The notes: generated from the letters alone by a model not told the origin. A stretch of DNA of 64,000 nt from Ferrovibrio sp041906005 (GCF_041906005.1 NZ_JAYRJY010000001.1:2914001-2978000); one strand, 5' to 3'; shown: positions 50,595 through 59,194, counted from the stretch's first letter. Program-made: numbers and translations.

Positions 50595-51428
50595 ATGAAT
50601 GTGATGAAGCCGCATCCCCAGGATGAAATCCTTGCCGCCAAGCCGCCGGTCGTTTCGCGCCAAGACTGGCTGAAGGCCCGCACGGCACTGCTGGCGAAGG
50701 AAAAAGCCTTCACCCGACAGCGCGATGCCCTGAATGCCGAACGCCGCCGCCTGCCGATGGTGGAGATCGATAAAGACTATATGTTCGAAACGCCTGAGGG
50801 TCGCCGCAGCCTGCGCGACCTGTTCGAAGGCCGCCGCCAGCTCGTGATCTACCATTTCATGTTCAGTCCCGACGATCCGCCGCCGGGCCAGACCCATCCC
50901 TGGTCGGAAGGCTGCCCTGGCTGCTCGCATCTGGCCGACAACCTGCCGCACCTGTCGCATCTGCATGCGCGCGACACCAGTTTTACCATGGTTTCGCGTG
51001 CGCCACTGTCCAAGATCATGCCGTTCAAGCGACGCATGGGTTGGACCATGCCCTGGGCGTCCAGCTTCGGCAGCGACTTTAATGCCGACTTTCATGTGAG
51101 CATCGATCCGGCCATGGCCTCGCCGGAATACAATTTCCGGCCCGTGCCGCAGTCGCCCGGCGGTGAACTCTCTTTCTCCGGCGAGCAACCGGGCCTGAGC
51201 TGCTTCCTGCAGGACGACGGCCGCGTCTACCACACATACTCCACCTACAGCCGTGGTCTCGACATGCTGCTGAATACCTATCACCTGCTCGATATGACGG
51301 CGCTGGGCCGACAGGAAGGTTGGGAAGATTCGCCTGCCGGCTGGCCGCAGACCAGGGATTTCTGGCTGCGCCATCACGACAAATACGATGTCGCGCCGCA
51401 GCCTGCAGCAAGCTGCTGCCACGATTAA
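50595..51428 (+). CDS. DUF899 family thioredoxin-like protein
   Basis: A 277-residue protein of the DUF899 family, a thioredoxin-like fold of unknown function. Typical parts are VVSRQDWLKARTALLAKEKA, MVEIDKDYMFETPEGRRSL and the FSPDDPPPGQTHPWSEGCPG stretch leading to CSHLADN with a CxxC pair. VYHTYSTYSRGLDMLLNTYH and the end LLDMTALGRQEGWE are also diagnostic. SD GGAGG lies close to the ATG at 50595. It is divergent from marR across a palindrome and co-directional with a DUF1428 gene 20 bases on, indicating a MarR-controlled operon. Confidence 0.9.
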   Translation: MNVMKPHPQDEILAAKPPVVSRQDWLKARTALLAKEKAFTRQRDALNAERRRLPMVEIDKDYMFETPEGRRSLRDLFEGRRQLVIYHFMFSPDDPPPGQTHPWSEGCPGCSHLADNLPHLSHLHARDTSFTMVSRAPLSKIMPFKRRMGWTMPWASSFGSDFNADFHVSIDPAMASPEYNFRPVPQSPGGELSFSGEQPGLSCFLQDDGRVYHTYSTYSRGLDMLLNTYHLLDMTALGRQEGWEDSPAGWPQTRDFWLRHHDKYDVAPQPAASCCHD

Positions 51429-51448
51429 GCAGAGGAGGAACGTGTCAG

Positions 51449-51811
51449 ATGAGTTATGTGGATGGTTTCCTGCTGCCGGTGCCGAAGAAGAACCTGGCGG
51501 CTTACAAAAAGATGGCGGCCAAGGCCGGCAAGATCTGGCGCGAGCACGGCGCGCTCGATTTCCGTGAAAGCGTCAGCGACGATGAGAACGTGAAATTCGG
51601 TTTGCCGTTCAGCAAGATCGCCAAGCTGAAGAAAGGCGAAGTCGTCCTGTTTTCCTATATCGTCTTCAAGTCGCGCGCCCACCGCGACAAGGTGAATGCC
51701 AGGGTGATGAAGGATCCGCGCCTTCAGGCCATGTGCCCCGATCCGAAGAAGATGCCCTTCGACGTGAAACGCATGGGCTATGGCGGGTTCAGGACCATCG
51801 TTTCGGCCTGA
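51449..51811 (+). CDS. DUF1428 family protein
   Basis: A 120-residue protein of the DUF1428 family (dimeric alpha/beta-barrel fold, function unknown). MSYVDGFLLPVPKKNLAAY is the standard start. EVVLFSYIVFKSRAHRDKVN and MPFDVKRMGYGGFRTIV are family blocks. SD AGGAGG is in place. It lies 20 bases after DUF899 and is probably in the same MarR-controlled transcript. A strong hairpin follows before the convergent MFS gene. Confidence 0.9.
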   Translation: MSYVDGFLLPVPKKNLAAYKKMAAKAGKIWREHGALDFRESVSDDENVKFGLPFSKIAKLKKGEVVLFSYIVFKSRAHRDKVNARVMKDPRLQAMCPDPKKMPFDVKRMGYGGFRTIVSA

Positions 51812-51821
51812 GCTGAAATGT

Positions 51822-51857
51822 GCGCCGGGGCCGGTTTAAGTGCGCAGGCCCCGGCGC
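51822..51857. terminator. hairpin between convergent DUF1428 and MFS genes
   Basis: An 11-bp perfect inverted repeat GCGCCGGGGCC / GGCCCCGGCGC with a 14-base loop spans the MFS stop codon. No T-run follows, so intrinsic termination is plausible but not certain. Confidence 0.5.
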
Positions 51858-53053
51858 GCGATCACCATGCACAACGCCCCCAGCAGGGTGACGAAGGCCA
51901 TCAGCAGATAACCGCCGGAATAGGACAGTCCGGCATGGTCATGCAGCCAGGCGAAAGCCGAGGGGCCGACCACCACACCGGCGAAGGTGATACTGAGTGT
52001 GGCGCCGGTTGCCAGGCCGATGCTGCCGGCCGGCGCCTGGCGCGCGATCACCGCCATGAACACGCCATTCCAGCCAATGGCGCAGAAGCCGAACACCGCA
52101 ACAACGGCGGCGATCAGGCCGATATGCCATTGCGCGCTGATCAGCGCCGTGAAGATGGCGGCCACGATGGCAATGGCGCCGTTGATGATCAGCACTTTCG
52201 AACCTGATTTCAGCCGGTCGGCCAGCCAGCCCCAACCCAGTCGGCCGGCCGCGCCCGCCGTCTGCGCCACCGCCATCAGGCTGCCGGCCAGCACAAGGTC
52301 GAGGCCAACTTCAGTAACGAGATATGTGACGAGCAGGCCGGTCAGGCTCAGCTGTACGGCGGAATAGGCAAAGGAACACAGCGCCAGCCAGCCCAGGATC
52401 GGATGCGTCCAGATCAGCGACAGACCGGCCAGGGGCGAAACAAACAATGCGGCGTCGTTCTGGCGGTCTGCATCCCAATGCGTCCGCGCTTTCTGCAGTG
52501 CGATGCTCAATCCCAGTGCCAGCAGGGCACAGAGCGCAAGCCCGGCTTGCCAGTGCAGCAGCAATGTGACTGGCGGGATCAGCAGGCCGGCAAGGATGCC
52601 GCCGATCGGCACGCCGCATTGCTTGATCGAGAAGATCAGATTCATATGCGCGCCGCTACGCGTGCGCGAGAGCAGATGCGAGGCGCCGGGATTGGTGCAG
52701 CCATAGCCCAGCCCGATCACCAGCGCCCCGAGCGCCAGCGCCGGCAGCGTGCCCCAGGCCGAGAGCAGGCATCCGGCCATGGCCAGCCACAACGCAATCT
52801 GGCTGGTCCGCGTGGCGCCCAGCCGCCGCACGAAACCGCCGCCGATCAGCGAGGTGATCACTGCGCCGGCATAGACCAGGCTGACCTGATAACCGACCAA
52901 AGCCGGGCCGATGCCCAGATCGGCGGCCGCCTTCGGCGCCACGGCCGAGAGGGCGAGGGCCGACAATGTGGTGAGGGATTGCGTCGATGTCGTCGCGGCC
53001 AGCACCGGCCAGACTGGCAATGGTGCAGAGCTAACCGGGCCGGCTTCGGCCAT
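51836..53053 (-). CDS. major facilitator superfamily transporter
   Basis: A 405-residue inner-membrane carrier with about twelve hydrophobic helices (for example ALALGALVIGLGYGCTNPGA, LIAAVVAVFGFCAIGWNGVF). The loop between helices 2 and 3 is GGGFVRRLGATRTSQ, matching the MFS GxxxDRxGxR consensus loosely. It resembles CynX/NimT-type or metabolite permeases; substrate unknown. The start shares one base with the upstream glutathione transferase stop (TAATG on the minus strand), so it is the third gene of an operon with a ferredoxin reductase and a glutathione transferase. Confidence 0.88.
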   Translation of the reverse strand: MAEAGPVSSAPLPVWPVLAATTSTQSLTTLSALALSAVAPKAAADLGIGPALVGYQVSLVYAGAVITSLIGGGFVRRLGATRTSQIALWLAMAGCLLSAWGTLPALALGALVIGLGYGCTNPGASHLLSRTRSGAHMNLIFSIKQCGVPIGGILAGLLIPPVTLLLHWQAGLALCALLALGLSIALQKARTHWDADRQNDAALFVSPLAGLSLIWTHPILGWLALCSFAYSAVQLSLTGLLVTYLVTEVGLDLVLAGSLMAVAQTAGAAGRLGWGWLADRLKSGSKVLIINGAIAIVAAIFTALISAQWHIGLIAAVVAVFGFCAIGWNGVFMAVIARQAPAGSIGLATGATLSITFAGVVVGPSAFAWLHDHAGLSYSGGYLLMAFVTLLGALCMVIARRGLRT

Positions 53054-53703
53054 TACTGCGCCGCCTGCAGCTTGCTCTGGTATTTCTTCACGGCTTGGCG
53101 CATTTCCTCAAGAACGGCCTGCACCGCCGGCTGCTGCTGAATGGACTGCCAATAGGCAAGCAGCCGCGGCCGTTTGGCCAGCAGGTCGTCGCCGGCAACA
53201 GCTGACAGCATGCCGGCGGCATAGAACAGCATCGGCGGCAGGGCGCAATCGGCATGGGTGAAACGCCCGGCAGCGGCGAAACCATCCGCGCCCACATGCA
53301 GGTCCAGGTATTTCAGGCCGCGAGCAATGTCAGGGATGATCGCCTGCATGGCGGCATGGTCGCCAGGCGCGGTGAATAACTGAGTGAAGAAATCGCTTAA
53401 GGGCACGGCCAGGTACAGATCGGCCAGCCGCGTGATCAGCGCGCTGGCGGCGCGGGCATCGGTCTCGATGGGATACAGCTTCGGGCCGGCCAGGATGTCG
53501 TCCAGATACTGGCAGATCACTTCCGATTCCGGCAGCACGCTGCCGTCGTCGCGCACCAGTGCCGGCACCTTGCCCAGGGGTGCGATCTGGCGGAACTCGG
53601 CTGGCGCCGGTGGCGACAGCATCTCCATGGTCTGCCCCTTGGCGCGCAGCAGGATGCGCACGCGGGCGGCGAAGGGTGAGGCGTCGATATTGTAAAGCTT
53701 CAC
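53053..53703 (-). CDS. glutathione S-transferase family protein
   Basis: A 216-residue cytosolic GST-fold protein. The N-terminal thioredoxin-like domain starts MKLYNIDASPFAARVRILLR, with a serine (ASPF) in the catalytic position. APLGKVPALVRDDGSVLPES holds the cis-proline and the glutathione-binding ES pair. The helical C-terminal domain is less conserved (ADCALPPMLFYAAG). It overlaps the ferredoxin reductase gene by four bases and touches the MFS gene. Substrate unknown; detoxification or an isomerase-type reaction are options. Confidence 0.9.
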   Translation of the reverse strand: MKLYNIDASPFAARVRILLRAKGQTMEMLSPPAPAEFRQIAPLGKVPALVRDDGSVLPESEVICQYLDDILAGPKLYPIETDARAASALITRLADLYLAVPLSDFFTQLFTAPGDHAAMQAIIPDIARGLKYLDLHVGADGFAAAGRFTHADCALPPMLFYAAGMLSAVAGDDLLAKRPRLLAYWQSIQQQPAVQAVLEEMRQAVKKYQSKLQAAQ

Positions 53704-54977
53704 AGGATCAATGCCGCGCGATGTAGGTCGTCCCAGTCGGCCAGTTTGGCGCGTGGACTGCCGGGTTTGGCGCCGGCCGCCTCGGCTGCCTCGATGCGTT
53801 TCCAGCCGTTCCAGTCGATGACGCCAACGCCTCGTGTGGCGATGCGCTTGTCCAGTTCCAGGCTGCCGGGTTTGGCGGGCGCGGTGTCGTTGGCGAAATC
53901 CGCCAGCACCAGGTCTGCCACGGCTTTCGCCTCGGCGCGGTTGGTCGGGATGGTGCCGCTCGGGCCGCGCTTGGCCCAGCCCACCACATACAGGCCCGGC
54001 GCGATGCGGCCCGACTCATTGGCCAGAACGCCGCGTGCATCCGCCTGCGGCAGGTCGCCCTCGGTGGCGGTGCGATAGCCGATGGCGCTGATCGCGGCGC
54101 CGACGTCCAACGCCTTTTCGATGCCCTTGATCTTCAGCTTTTCCACGCGGCCGCTGCCCAGCAAAGCCTCGGGCGCGGCATGAAACAGGAAATGCAGCTT
54201 GATCGGCTTGTCATCCGTGCGGGCGGCGAATTCATGCAGCAGGCTCAGGTTCTTTTCCTTCACCTTTACCTCGTTGGGATCGATCCCGGCCGGAAGCATT
54301 TCAGGCAGGTCCGCCTTGTTCACCACCGGACGCACGCGTTCCAACCGGCCCAGTTCGGCCAGCTCGGCGCTGGTGAAGCTGGCTTCCACCGGGCCGCGGC
54401 GGCCCAGGATGTAAAGGTCGGTCAGCGGCGCCTTGGCGATGGCCGCGGCGGCATGGGTGGTCAGGTCGCTGCTCGCCATCTCGGCCGGGGTCTTGCCCAG
54501 CACGCGCACGATGTCGATCGCCACGTTGCCCATGCCGATCACCGCCGCGCCGGGGCGATCGAGCAGGGGGTTGAGATTGCGGAAATCGGGGTGGCCGTTA
54601 TACCAGCCGACAAAGGCCATCGAGCCATAACGGCCCGGCAGGTCCTCGCCGGGGATGCCCAGCGGCCGGTCGGCATGGGCGCCGAGCGCCAGGATCACCG
54701 CGTCGTAATGAGCGGTCAGCTCGGCCAGCGGCAGGTCGCGGCCGACCGCGATATTGCCCAGGAAGCGCAGATTGGGGCTGCCGAACAGCCGGTCGAACTG
54801 CCGGGTCACCGCCTTGGTGCCCTGGTGGTCGGGGGCGACGCCGAAGCGCACCAGGCCATAGGGGGTGGCGAGCCGGTCGAAGACGTCGATTTTCAGCTCG
54901 GGTTTCTGGCGGAGCAGGGCGTCGGCACAGAACAGGCCGGAGGGACCGCTTCCAACGATGGCGATATGATGCAGCAC
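53700..54977 (-). CDS. FAD-dependent ferredoxin--NADP reductase (adrenodoxin reductase-like)
   Basis: A 425-residue flavoprotein of the adrenodoxin reductase/FprA type. FAD motif HHIAIVGSGPSGLFCADALL, then DRLATPYGLVRFGVAPDHQG, which is the hallmark of this family. The NADP region is AAVIGMGNVAIDIVRVLGK with LGRRGPVEASFTSAEL. GLYVVGWAKRGPSGTIPTNR closes the FAD site. It passes electrons from NADPH to a ferredoxin serving an oxygenase or cytochrome P450, neither of which is adjacent. First gene of the reductase-GST-MFS operon, with overlapping start/stop. Confidence 0.93.
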   Translation of the reverse strand: MLHHIAIVGSGPSGLFCADALLRQKPELKIDVFDRLATPYGLVRFGVAPDHQGTKAVTRQFDRLFGSPNLRFLGNIAVGRDLPLAELTAHYDAVILALGAHADRPLGIPGEDLPGRYGSMAFVGWYNGHPDFRNLNPLLDRPGAAVIGMGNVAIDIVRVLGKTPAEMASSDLTTHAAAAIAKAPLTDLYILGRRGPVEASFTSAELAELGRLERVRPVVNKADLPEMLPAGIDPNEVKVKEKNLSLLHEFAARTDDKPIKLHFLFHAAPEALLGSGRVEKLKIKGIEKALDVGAAISAIGYRTATEGDLPQADARGVLANESGRIAPGLYVVGWAKRGPSGTIPTNRAEAKAVADLVLADFANDTAPAKPGSLELDKRIATRGVGVIDWNGWKRIEAAEAAGAKPGSPRAKLADWDDLHRAALIL

Positions 54978-55112
54978 GGTTCGATTTCAGCTATGGTTGC
55001 CCAAATGTCGCCGCAACCTTAGTGCAGCCTGACCACGTTATGCAAATCCGGCCGCTATACTCCCGGTCCAGTCCTCCCGCTCCAGTCCCTCCGGCCGCGC
55101 CTGATCCCTGTC

Positions 55113-55907
55113 ATGCCTGATTCCGAGCCCGCCGAACCCCCGAGTCACCGCATCGTCAATCCGCAGGGCCGCGCGCCGCTGGTGCTGATCTGCGACCATG
55201 CCAGCTGCATCGTGCCGCCGGACCTGCGCAACCTTGGCCTGCCCGATGACGAGCGCACCCGTCATATCGGCTGGGATCCCGGCACGGCGATCATCACCGA
55301 ATGCCTGGCGCGCAGCCTGGATGCGCCGGCCGTGCTGGCCGGCGTGTCGCGGCTGGTGATCGACTGCAACCGCCGGCCCGACGACCCTACCCTGATCTGC
55401 GAGGTGAGCGACGGCACGGTGGTGCCGGGCAACCGCGACCTGGACGATGCCGAACGCGAACGCCGCATGAGCGCCTATTTCCGGCCCTATCATGCGGCGA
55501 TTGCCGGCCAGATTGAGGCGGCGGGCGGGCGCGGGCCGTTGCCGGCCTTGCTGTCCATCCACAGTTTCACGCCGCGCCTGCGCGCAAAAGATGAGGACCG
55601 GCCCTGGCATATCGGCGTGGTGTGGGACCGCGACGGCCGCCTGGCCCAGCCGTTGCTGCAGGCCCTGCGTGCCGAGGGCGACCTTGTGGTGGGCGACAAC
55701 GAGCCCTATAGCGGACGGCGCCATGCCGGCTATTCGATTTTCGAGCATGGCCAGAATCGCGGCCTGCATCACGTGATGATCGAGGTGCGGCAGGATCTGG
55801 TAAGCGACGAGGCGGGCGCGAAAGCCTGGGCGGCGCGGCTGGAGCGCTGTTTCCGCCGCATGCTGGTTGAGGCGGGATTGATGGCGGCGGCCAGCAGCGC
55901 GGCTTGA
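55113..55907 (+). CDS. N-formylglutamate amidohydrolase family protein
   Basis: A 264-residue hydrolase of the HutG-type N-formylglutamate amidohydrolase family, zinc-dependent. Blocks are PLVLICDHASCIVPPDLRNL, HIGWDPGTAIITECLARSLD, SRLVIDCNRRPDDPTLI, LLSIHSFTPRL and GLHHVMIEVRQDLV. Histidine degradation genes are absent here, so it may serve another amide. It lies 22 bases upstream of a YbdK-type ligase gene; the pairing suggests glutamate or glutathione-analogue metabolism. The start at 55113 lacks a good ribosome site. Confidence 0.9.
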   Translation: MPDSEPAEPPSHRIVNPQGRAPLVLICDHASCIVPPDLRNLGLPDDERTRHIGWDPGTAIITECLARSLDAPAVLAGVSRLVIDCNRRPDDPTLICEVSDGTVVPGNRDLDDAERERRMSAYFRPYHAAIAGQIEAAGGRGPLPALLSIHSFTPRLRAKDEDRPWHIGVVWDRDGRLAQPLLQALRAEGDLVVGDNEPYSGRRHAGYSIFEHGQNRGLHHVMIEVRQDLVSDEAGAKAWAARLERCFRRMLVEAGLMAAASSAA

Positions 55908-55929
55908 GTTTCGGGTAACGGGGGATTTC

Positions 55930-57072
55930 ATGTTCAGCGCCGGCGATTTCACCATCGGCATCGAGGAAGAGCATCTGCTGGTGGAGCGTACCACTGGTGC
56001 TTTGGCGGTCGAGCCGCCGGCCGCCGTGCTGGCCGAATGCGAGGCCATCGCCGGCGGCCAGGTGCATCCCGAATTCCTGCAATGCCAGATCGAGATTTCC
56101 ACCAAGGTCTGCCGCAACCTGGGCGAGGCGCGGGCCGATCTGGTGCGCCTGCGCGGCAGCGTCGCCGAGGTGGCCGCGCGCCACGGCCTGGCGCCGATTG
56201 CCGCCTCCACGCATCCCTTCGCCAAGTGGAGCGACCAGCGTCATACCGACAAGGAGCGTTACGACCGGCTGGCGAAAGACCTGGCCGGCGTGGCGCGGCG
56301 CCTGATCATCTGCGGCCTGCATGTGCATGTGGGCATCGCGGACGAGGACCTGCGCATCGACCTGATGAACCAGGTCAGCTATTTCCTGCCGCATCTGCTG
56401 GCGCTGTCCACTTCGTCGCCGTTCTGGCAGGGCGAGGAAAGCGGCCTGCAATCCTATCGCCTGTCGGTATTCGACAGCCTGCCGCGCACCGGCCTGCCCG
56501 AGCGCCTGGAAACCTGGGGTGAGTATCAGCGGCTGGTGAACCGCCTGAAACAGGCCGGCCTGATCGAGGACGCCAGCAAGCTATGGTGGGACATCCGCCC
56601 GTCGGCGCGCTATCCCACGCTGGAACTGCGCATCACCGATGTCTGCACCCGGCTGGATGACGGCTTGAGCGTGGCGGCGCTGTATCTGTGCCTGCTGGCC
56701 GCCCTGCTGCGGCTGCGCCAGAAGAACCAGCGCTGGCGCATCTATGCCAACACCCTGATCGACGAAAACCGCTGGCTGGCCCAGCGCTACGGCATCGCGG
56801 GCAGCCTGGTCGATTTCGGCAAGGGCGAAGCCGTGCCCTATGCGGCCCTGCTGGAGGAACTGATCGAACTGACCCGCGAGGAGGCCATCCAGCTCGGCTG
56901 CCTGGCCGAGGTGGAGCGGGCCCGCGGCATTCTCAGGCGCGGCACCTCGGCGCAGCGGCAGTTGCAAGTCTACCGCGATGCGCTACATGCTGGCATGGAC
57001 AAGCCCGCGGCGCTGAAGGCCGTGGTGGACTGGCTGATGGCGGAGACGGTGAATTTCGCCATTCCCGAATAG
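55930..57072 (+). CDS. YbdK-type carboxylate-amine ligase (GCS2 family)
   Basis: A 380-residue ligase of the glutamate-cysteine ligase type 2 family. The start MFSAGDFTIGIEEEHLLVER has the metal-binding EEE. Other blocks are PIAASTHPFAKWSDQRHTDK, CGLHVHVGIADEDLRIDLMN, LSTSSPFWQGEESGLQSYR, WWDIRPSARYPTLELRITDV and a terminal QVYRDALHAGMDKPAALKAV. YbdK proteins have weak glutamate-cysteine ligase activity, and the native amine is not settled. GGGG lies ahead of the ATG. It is downstream of an amidohydrolase and 23 bases before DUF1244. Confidence 0.93.
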   Translation: MFSAGDFTIGIEEEHLLVERTTGALAVEPPAAVLAECEAIAGGQVHPEFLQCQIEISTKVCRNLGEARADLVRLRGSVAEVAARHGLAPIAASTHPFAKWSDQRHTDKERYDRLAKDLAGVARRLIICGLHVHVGIADEDLRIDLMNQVSYFLPHLLALSTSSPFWQGEESGLQSYRLSVFDSLPRTGLPERLETWGEYQRLVNRLKQAGLIEDASKLWWDIRPSARYPTLELRITDVCTRLDDGLSVAALYLCLLAALLRLRQKNQRWRIYANTLIDENRWLAQRYGIAGSLVDFGKGEAVPYAALLEELIELTREEAIQLGCLAEVERARGILRRGTSAQRQLQVYRDALHAGMDKPAALKAVVDWLMAETVNFAIPE

Positions 57073-57095
57073 CCGGGCCTGAACAGGAGAATGCG

Positions 57096-57416
57096 ATGAC
57101 CGACAAGATCGATCCCAAGACGCAGACCGAACTGGAAGCCGCTGCCTTTCGCCGCCTGCTGGACCATCTGCGCAGCCGCACCGACGTGCAGAATATCGAT
57201 CTGATGAACCTGGCCGGCTTCTGCCGCAACTGCCTGAGCAACTGGTATCAGGATGCAGCCAAGGCCAAGGGAATCGAGATCGACAAAATGGCGGCCCGCG
57301 AGATCGTCTACGGCATGCCCTATCCGGACTGGCAGGCGAAATACCAGACCGAGGCCTCGCCCGAAAAGCAGAAGGCCTTCGCCGAGTCGATCAAGGCCCA
57401 CAAGCACGAGGGATAA
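57096..57416 (+). CDS. DUF1244 family protein
   Basis: A 106-residue protein of the DUF1244 family, conserved mainly in proteobacteria and of unknown function. Typical parts are EAAAFRRLLDHLRSRTDVQN, IDLMNLAGFCRNCLSNWY, GIEIDKMAAREIVYGMPYPD and WQAKYQTEASPEKQ. Two cysteines (FCRNC) may bind metal. SD AGGAGA lies seven bases before the ATG at 57096. It precedes the DnaA-box inverted repeat and gapR. Confidence 0.92.
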   Translation: MTDKIDPKTQTELEAAAFRRLLDHLRSRTDVQNIDLMNLAGFCRNCLSNWYQDAAKAKGIEIDKMAAREIVYGMPYPDWQAKYQTEASPEKQKAFAESIKAHKHEG

Positions 57417-57420
57417 TTCC

Positions 57421-57457
57421 AAGTTATCCACGGATGGCGCATTCCTGTGGATAACTT
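57421..57457. promoter_or_regulatory. facing DnaA boxes upstream of gapR
   Basis: An 11-bp perfect inverted repeat, AAGTTATCCAC at 57421-57431 and GTGGATAACTT at 57447-57457, places TTATCCACG on the plus strand (57424-57432) opposite consensus TTATCCACA on the minus strand (57446-57454). It is 79 bases before the gapR ATG and directly after the DUF1244 stop. It may be a DnaA target, a hairpin, or both. A TATAAT hexamer lies at 57491-57496, without a clear -35 element. Confidence 0.6.
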
Positions 57458-57535
57458 TGGGGCGGCGGTAGGCGGCCGGACGCTGGCGGCTATAATCCGC
57501 GCCCAACCCAACACCGCTTTCCATTGAGGTCACCC

Positions 57536-57814
57536 ATGGCCACCAAACTGATCTCCGGCAATTTCTCGGCCGACCAGCTCAACCAACTCGTCGCCCGCAT
57601 CGAGCGGCTGGAGGAAGAGAAGAAGGCGCTGGCCGACGATATCCGCGAGGTCTACGCCGAGGCCAAGGCCCATGGCTTCGACACCAAGATCCTTCGCCAG
57701 GTGATCAAGCTGCGCAAGCTGGACCGCGCCGAGCTCGCCGAGCAGGAAAGCCTGCTCGAGATTTACATGGAAGCTCTCGGCATGGACACCGCGACGCAGG
57801 AAGCCGCGGAGTAA
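57536..57814 (+). CDS. gapR: GapR family nucleoid-associated protein (DUF2312)
   Basis: A 92-residue DNA-binding protein of the DUF2312/UPF0335 family, named GapR in Caulobacter, where it clamps overtwisted DNA ahead of replication and transcription. ADQLNQLVARIERLEEEKKA is the coiled-coil start. DIREVYAEAKAHGFDTKILR and QVIKLRKLDRAELAEQESLL form the basic DNA-binding and dimer region, and LEIYMEALGM ends the fold. The ATG at 57536 is favoured over an earlier TTG because homology starts there; the SD is TGAGG. The upstream region holds paired DnaA boxes. An exported-protein gene follows five bases after the stop. Confidence 0.95.
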   Translation: MATKLISGNFSADQLNQLVARIERLEEEKKALADDIREVYAEAKAHGFDTKILRQVIKLRKLDRAELAEQESLLEIYMEALGMDTATQEAAE

Positions 57815-57819
57815 ACCGC

Positions 57820-58206
57820 ATGCGCGGCCACACCGGCATTGTTGCAGGTCTGGCCGCGCTGATTGTCTGTGGCGATCTCGCCGCGCAGCCGCAGCGGCCG
57901 GTCACCGACGATGCCCAGGCCTGTGTCACCATCGCCAACCTCACGCAATACAACTGGCCGATCAACATCCGCCGCGAAGGCCGGGTGAATTCCACCGTGG
58001 TCGCCAAGCCGCGCGAGGTGAACCGCTATTGCGCGCCGGATCGCCTGGGCGCGAACGAATTCATCATCGTGCAGGTGAAATCCACCTGGTTCCCGGTCGG
58101 CGAATGCCGCCTGAAGAATCGCGGCACCATGGAAATCTACCGCGAAAAAAGCGACGAAACCGACAGCGGCGAAGTCACACGGGTAAAGTGCTACGAGGGG
58201 CGTTGA
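57820..58206 (+). CDS. small exported protein of unknown function
   Basis: A 128-residue protein I do not recognise. The first 22 residues (GIVAGLAALIVCGDLAAQ) look like a Sec signal peptide. The mature part has four cysteines (ACVTIANLTQYNWPINI, YCAPDRL, GECRLKNRG, VKCYEGR) that could form two disulphides, and ITANLT-type beta strands. It lies five bases after gapR, so it is probably co-transcribed. A REP-like palindrome follows eight bases after the stop. Confidence 0.75.
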   Translation: MRGHTGIVAGLAALIVCGDLAAQPQRPVTDDAQACVTIANLTQYNWPINIRREGRVNSTVVAKPREVNRYCAPDRLGANEFIIVQVKSTWFPVGECRLKNRGTMEIYREKSDETDSGEVTRVKCYEGR

Positions 58207-58213
58207 CCCAAAT

Positions 58214-58246
58214 CGTGGATGGCCGGGCCTAGCCCGGCCATCCACG
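58214..58246. repeat. REP-like palindrome a
   Basis: A 15-bp perfect inverted repeat, CGTGGATGGCCGGGC and its complement around CTA, lies between the exported-protein gene and the alpha/beta hydrolase gene end. The same family recurs at 59195-59228 and 59255-59286. It probably also acts as a terminator for both convergent genes. Confidence 0.8.
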
Positions 58247-58261
58247 TCTTACTGCACTGTT

Positions 58262-59113
58262 TCAGCCGTGCCGCGCCCTCAGCCATTCGGTCACCTTCGG
58301 CATCACGATCTCGGGTTTCCGCACCCAGCGGAAATGATCGATGCCCTGGAAGCCCATCGCCTTGGGGTCGAGGTGATGGCGCGTCAGCTGCGCCTTGGGA
58401 AACTTGCCCAGGAGCCCGTCCATCGCGTGTTTCGGCGCGAAGAAATCGCCCTGCAATGAAATGCCCAGCACCGGCAGGCTCAGCTCCGCCAGATGCCGGT
58501 CGTGGTCCACGCGGGGCCGGCCGAAGAGGAAACGCCCGGTGCGCGCCTGCCGGGCCCAGTCGGCCATCAGCGTGCGCGCCTCGCGCCCGGCGAAGCGGAA
58601 ACGGTGACCGGGGAAATGCCCCACCACGCGCGCCACCAGCGGCACCATCTGGCTATAGGCCAGGAAGGCTTTCGGCCACAGCTTCCAGTGCACGGAGCTG
58701 CAGGCGATCAGGATCAGGCCATCGATCTGCTGCGGGTGATGCGCGGCATAGATGCTGCTGACCTGCGCGCCCAGGCTGTGACCCAGCAGGTAGAAGGGCG
58801 TGCCGTGAAACCGCGTTTTCACCGCCTTGATCGCCAGGGGCCAGTCCTCGGTCAGCAGGTCGTGATAGCCGAAATCGTAGCCCCAGCCCGGCTTGCGCCC
58901 GCCGCTTTCCTCATGGCCGCGCAACTCGGCGATGGCGGCGTTGTATCCGGCCTGCTGCAGGGCGGCGAGCAGCGGGGCGTAATAGCCGATCTGCATGCCC
59001 ATGGCAGGTTCGATCAGGATGGCCGGCGCCTTGGCATCGGCGGCTGGATGAATCTGCACGGCAAAGCTGGTGCCGTCGTGCCGCTGTAGGCGGATGGTTT
59101 CGGGTGTCGTCAT
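58262..59113 (-). CDS. alpha/beta hydrolase
   Basis: A 283-residue alpha/beta-hydrolase fold protein. The nucleophile elbow is YLLGHSLGAQVSSIYAAHHP. The oxyanion region is ILIEPAMGMQIGYYAPLLAA, and the acid and histidine are probably in GISLQGDFFAPKHAMDGLL and GIDHFRWVRKP. It resembles serine aminopeptidase/lysophospholipase-like hydrolases (Hydrolase_4); substrate unknown. It is bracketed by REP-like palindromes and stands alone on the minus strand. Confidence 0.88.
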   Translation of the reverse strand: MTTPETIRLQRHDGTSFAVQIHPAADAKAPAILIEPAMGMQIGYYAPLLAALQQAGYNAAIAELRGHEESGGRKPGWGYDFGYHDLLTEDWPLAIKAVKTRFHGTPFYLLGHSLGAQVSSIYAAHHPQQIDGLILIACSSVHWKLWPKAFLAYSQMVPLVARVVGHFPGHRFRFAGREARTLMADWARQARTGRFLFGRPRVDHDRHLAELSLPVLGISLQGDFFAPKHAMDGLLGKFPKAQLTRHHLDPKAMGFQGIDHFRWVRKPEIVMPKVTEWLRARHG

Positions 59114-59194
59114 GGCGCGATCAAGCCATGATGCGCGGCCCTCCGCAATTACCTTTCTGGTCGTAACGCGACGTCATGCCGTAAGGGAATCAAG

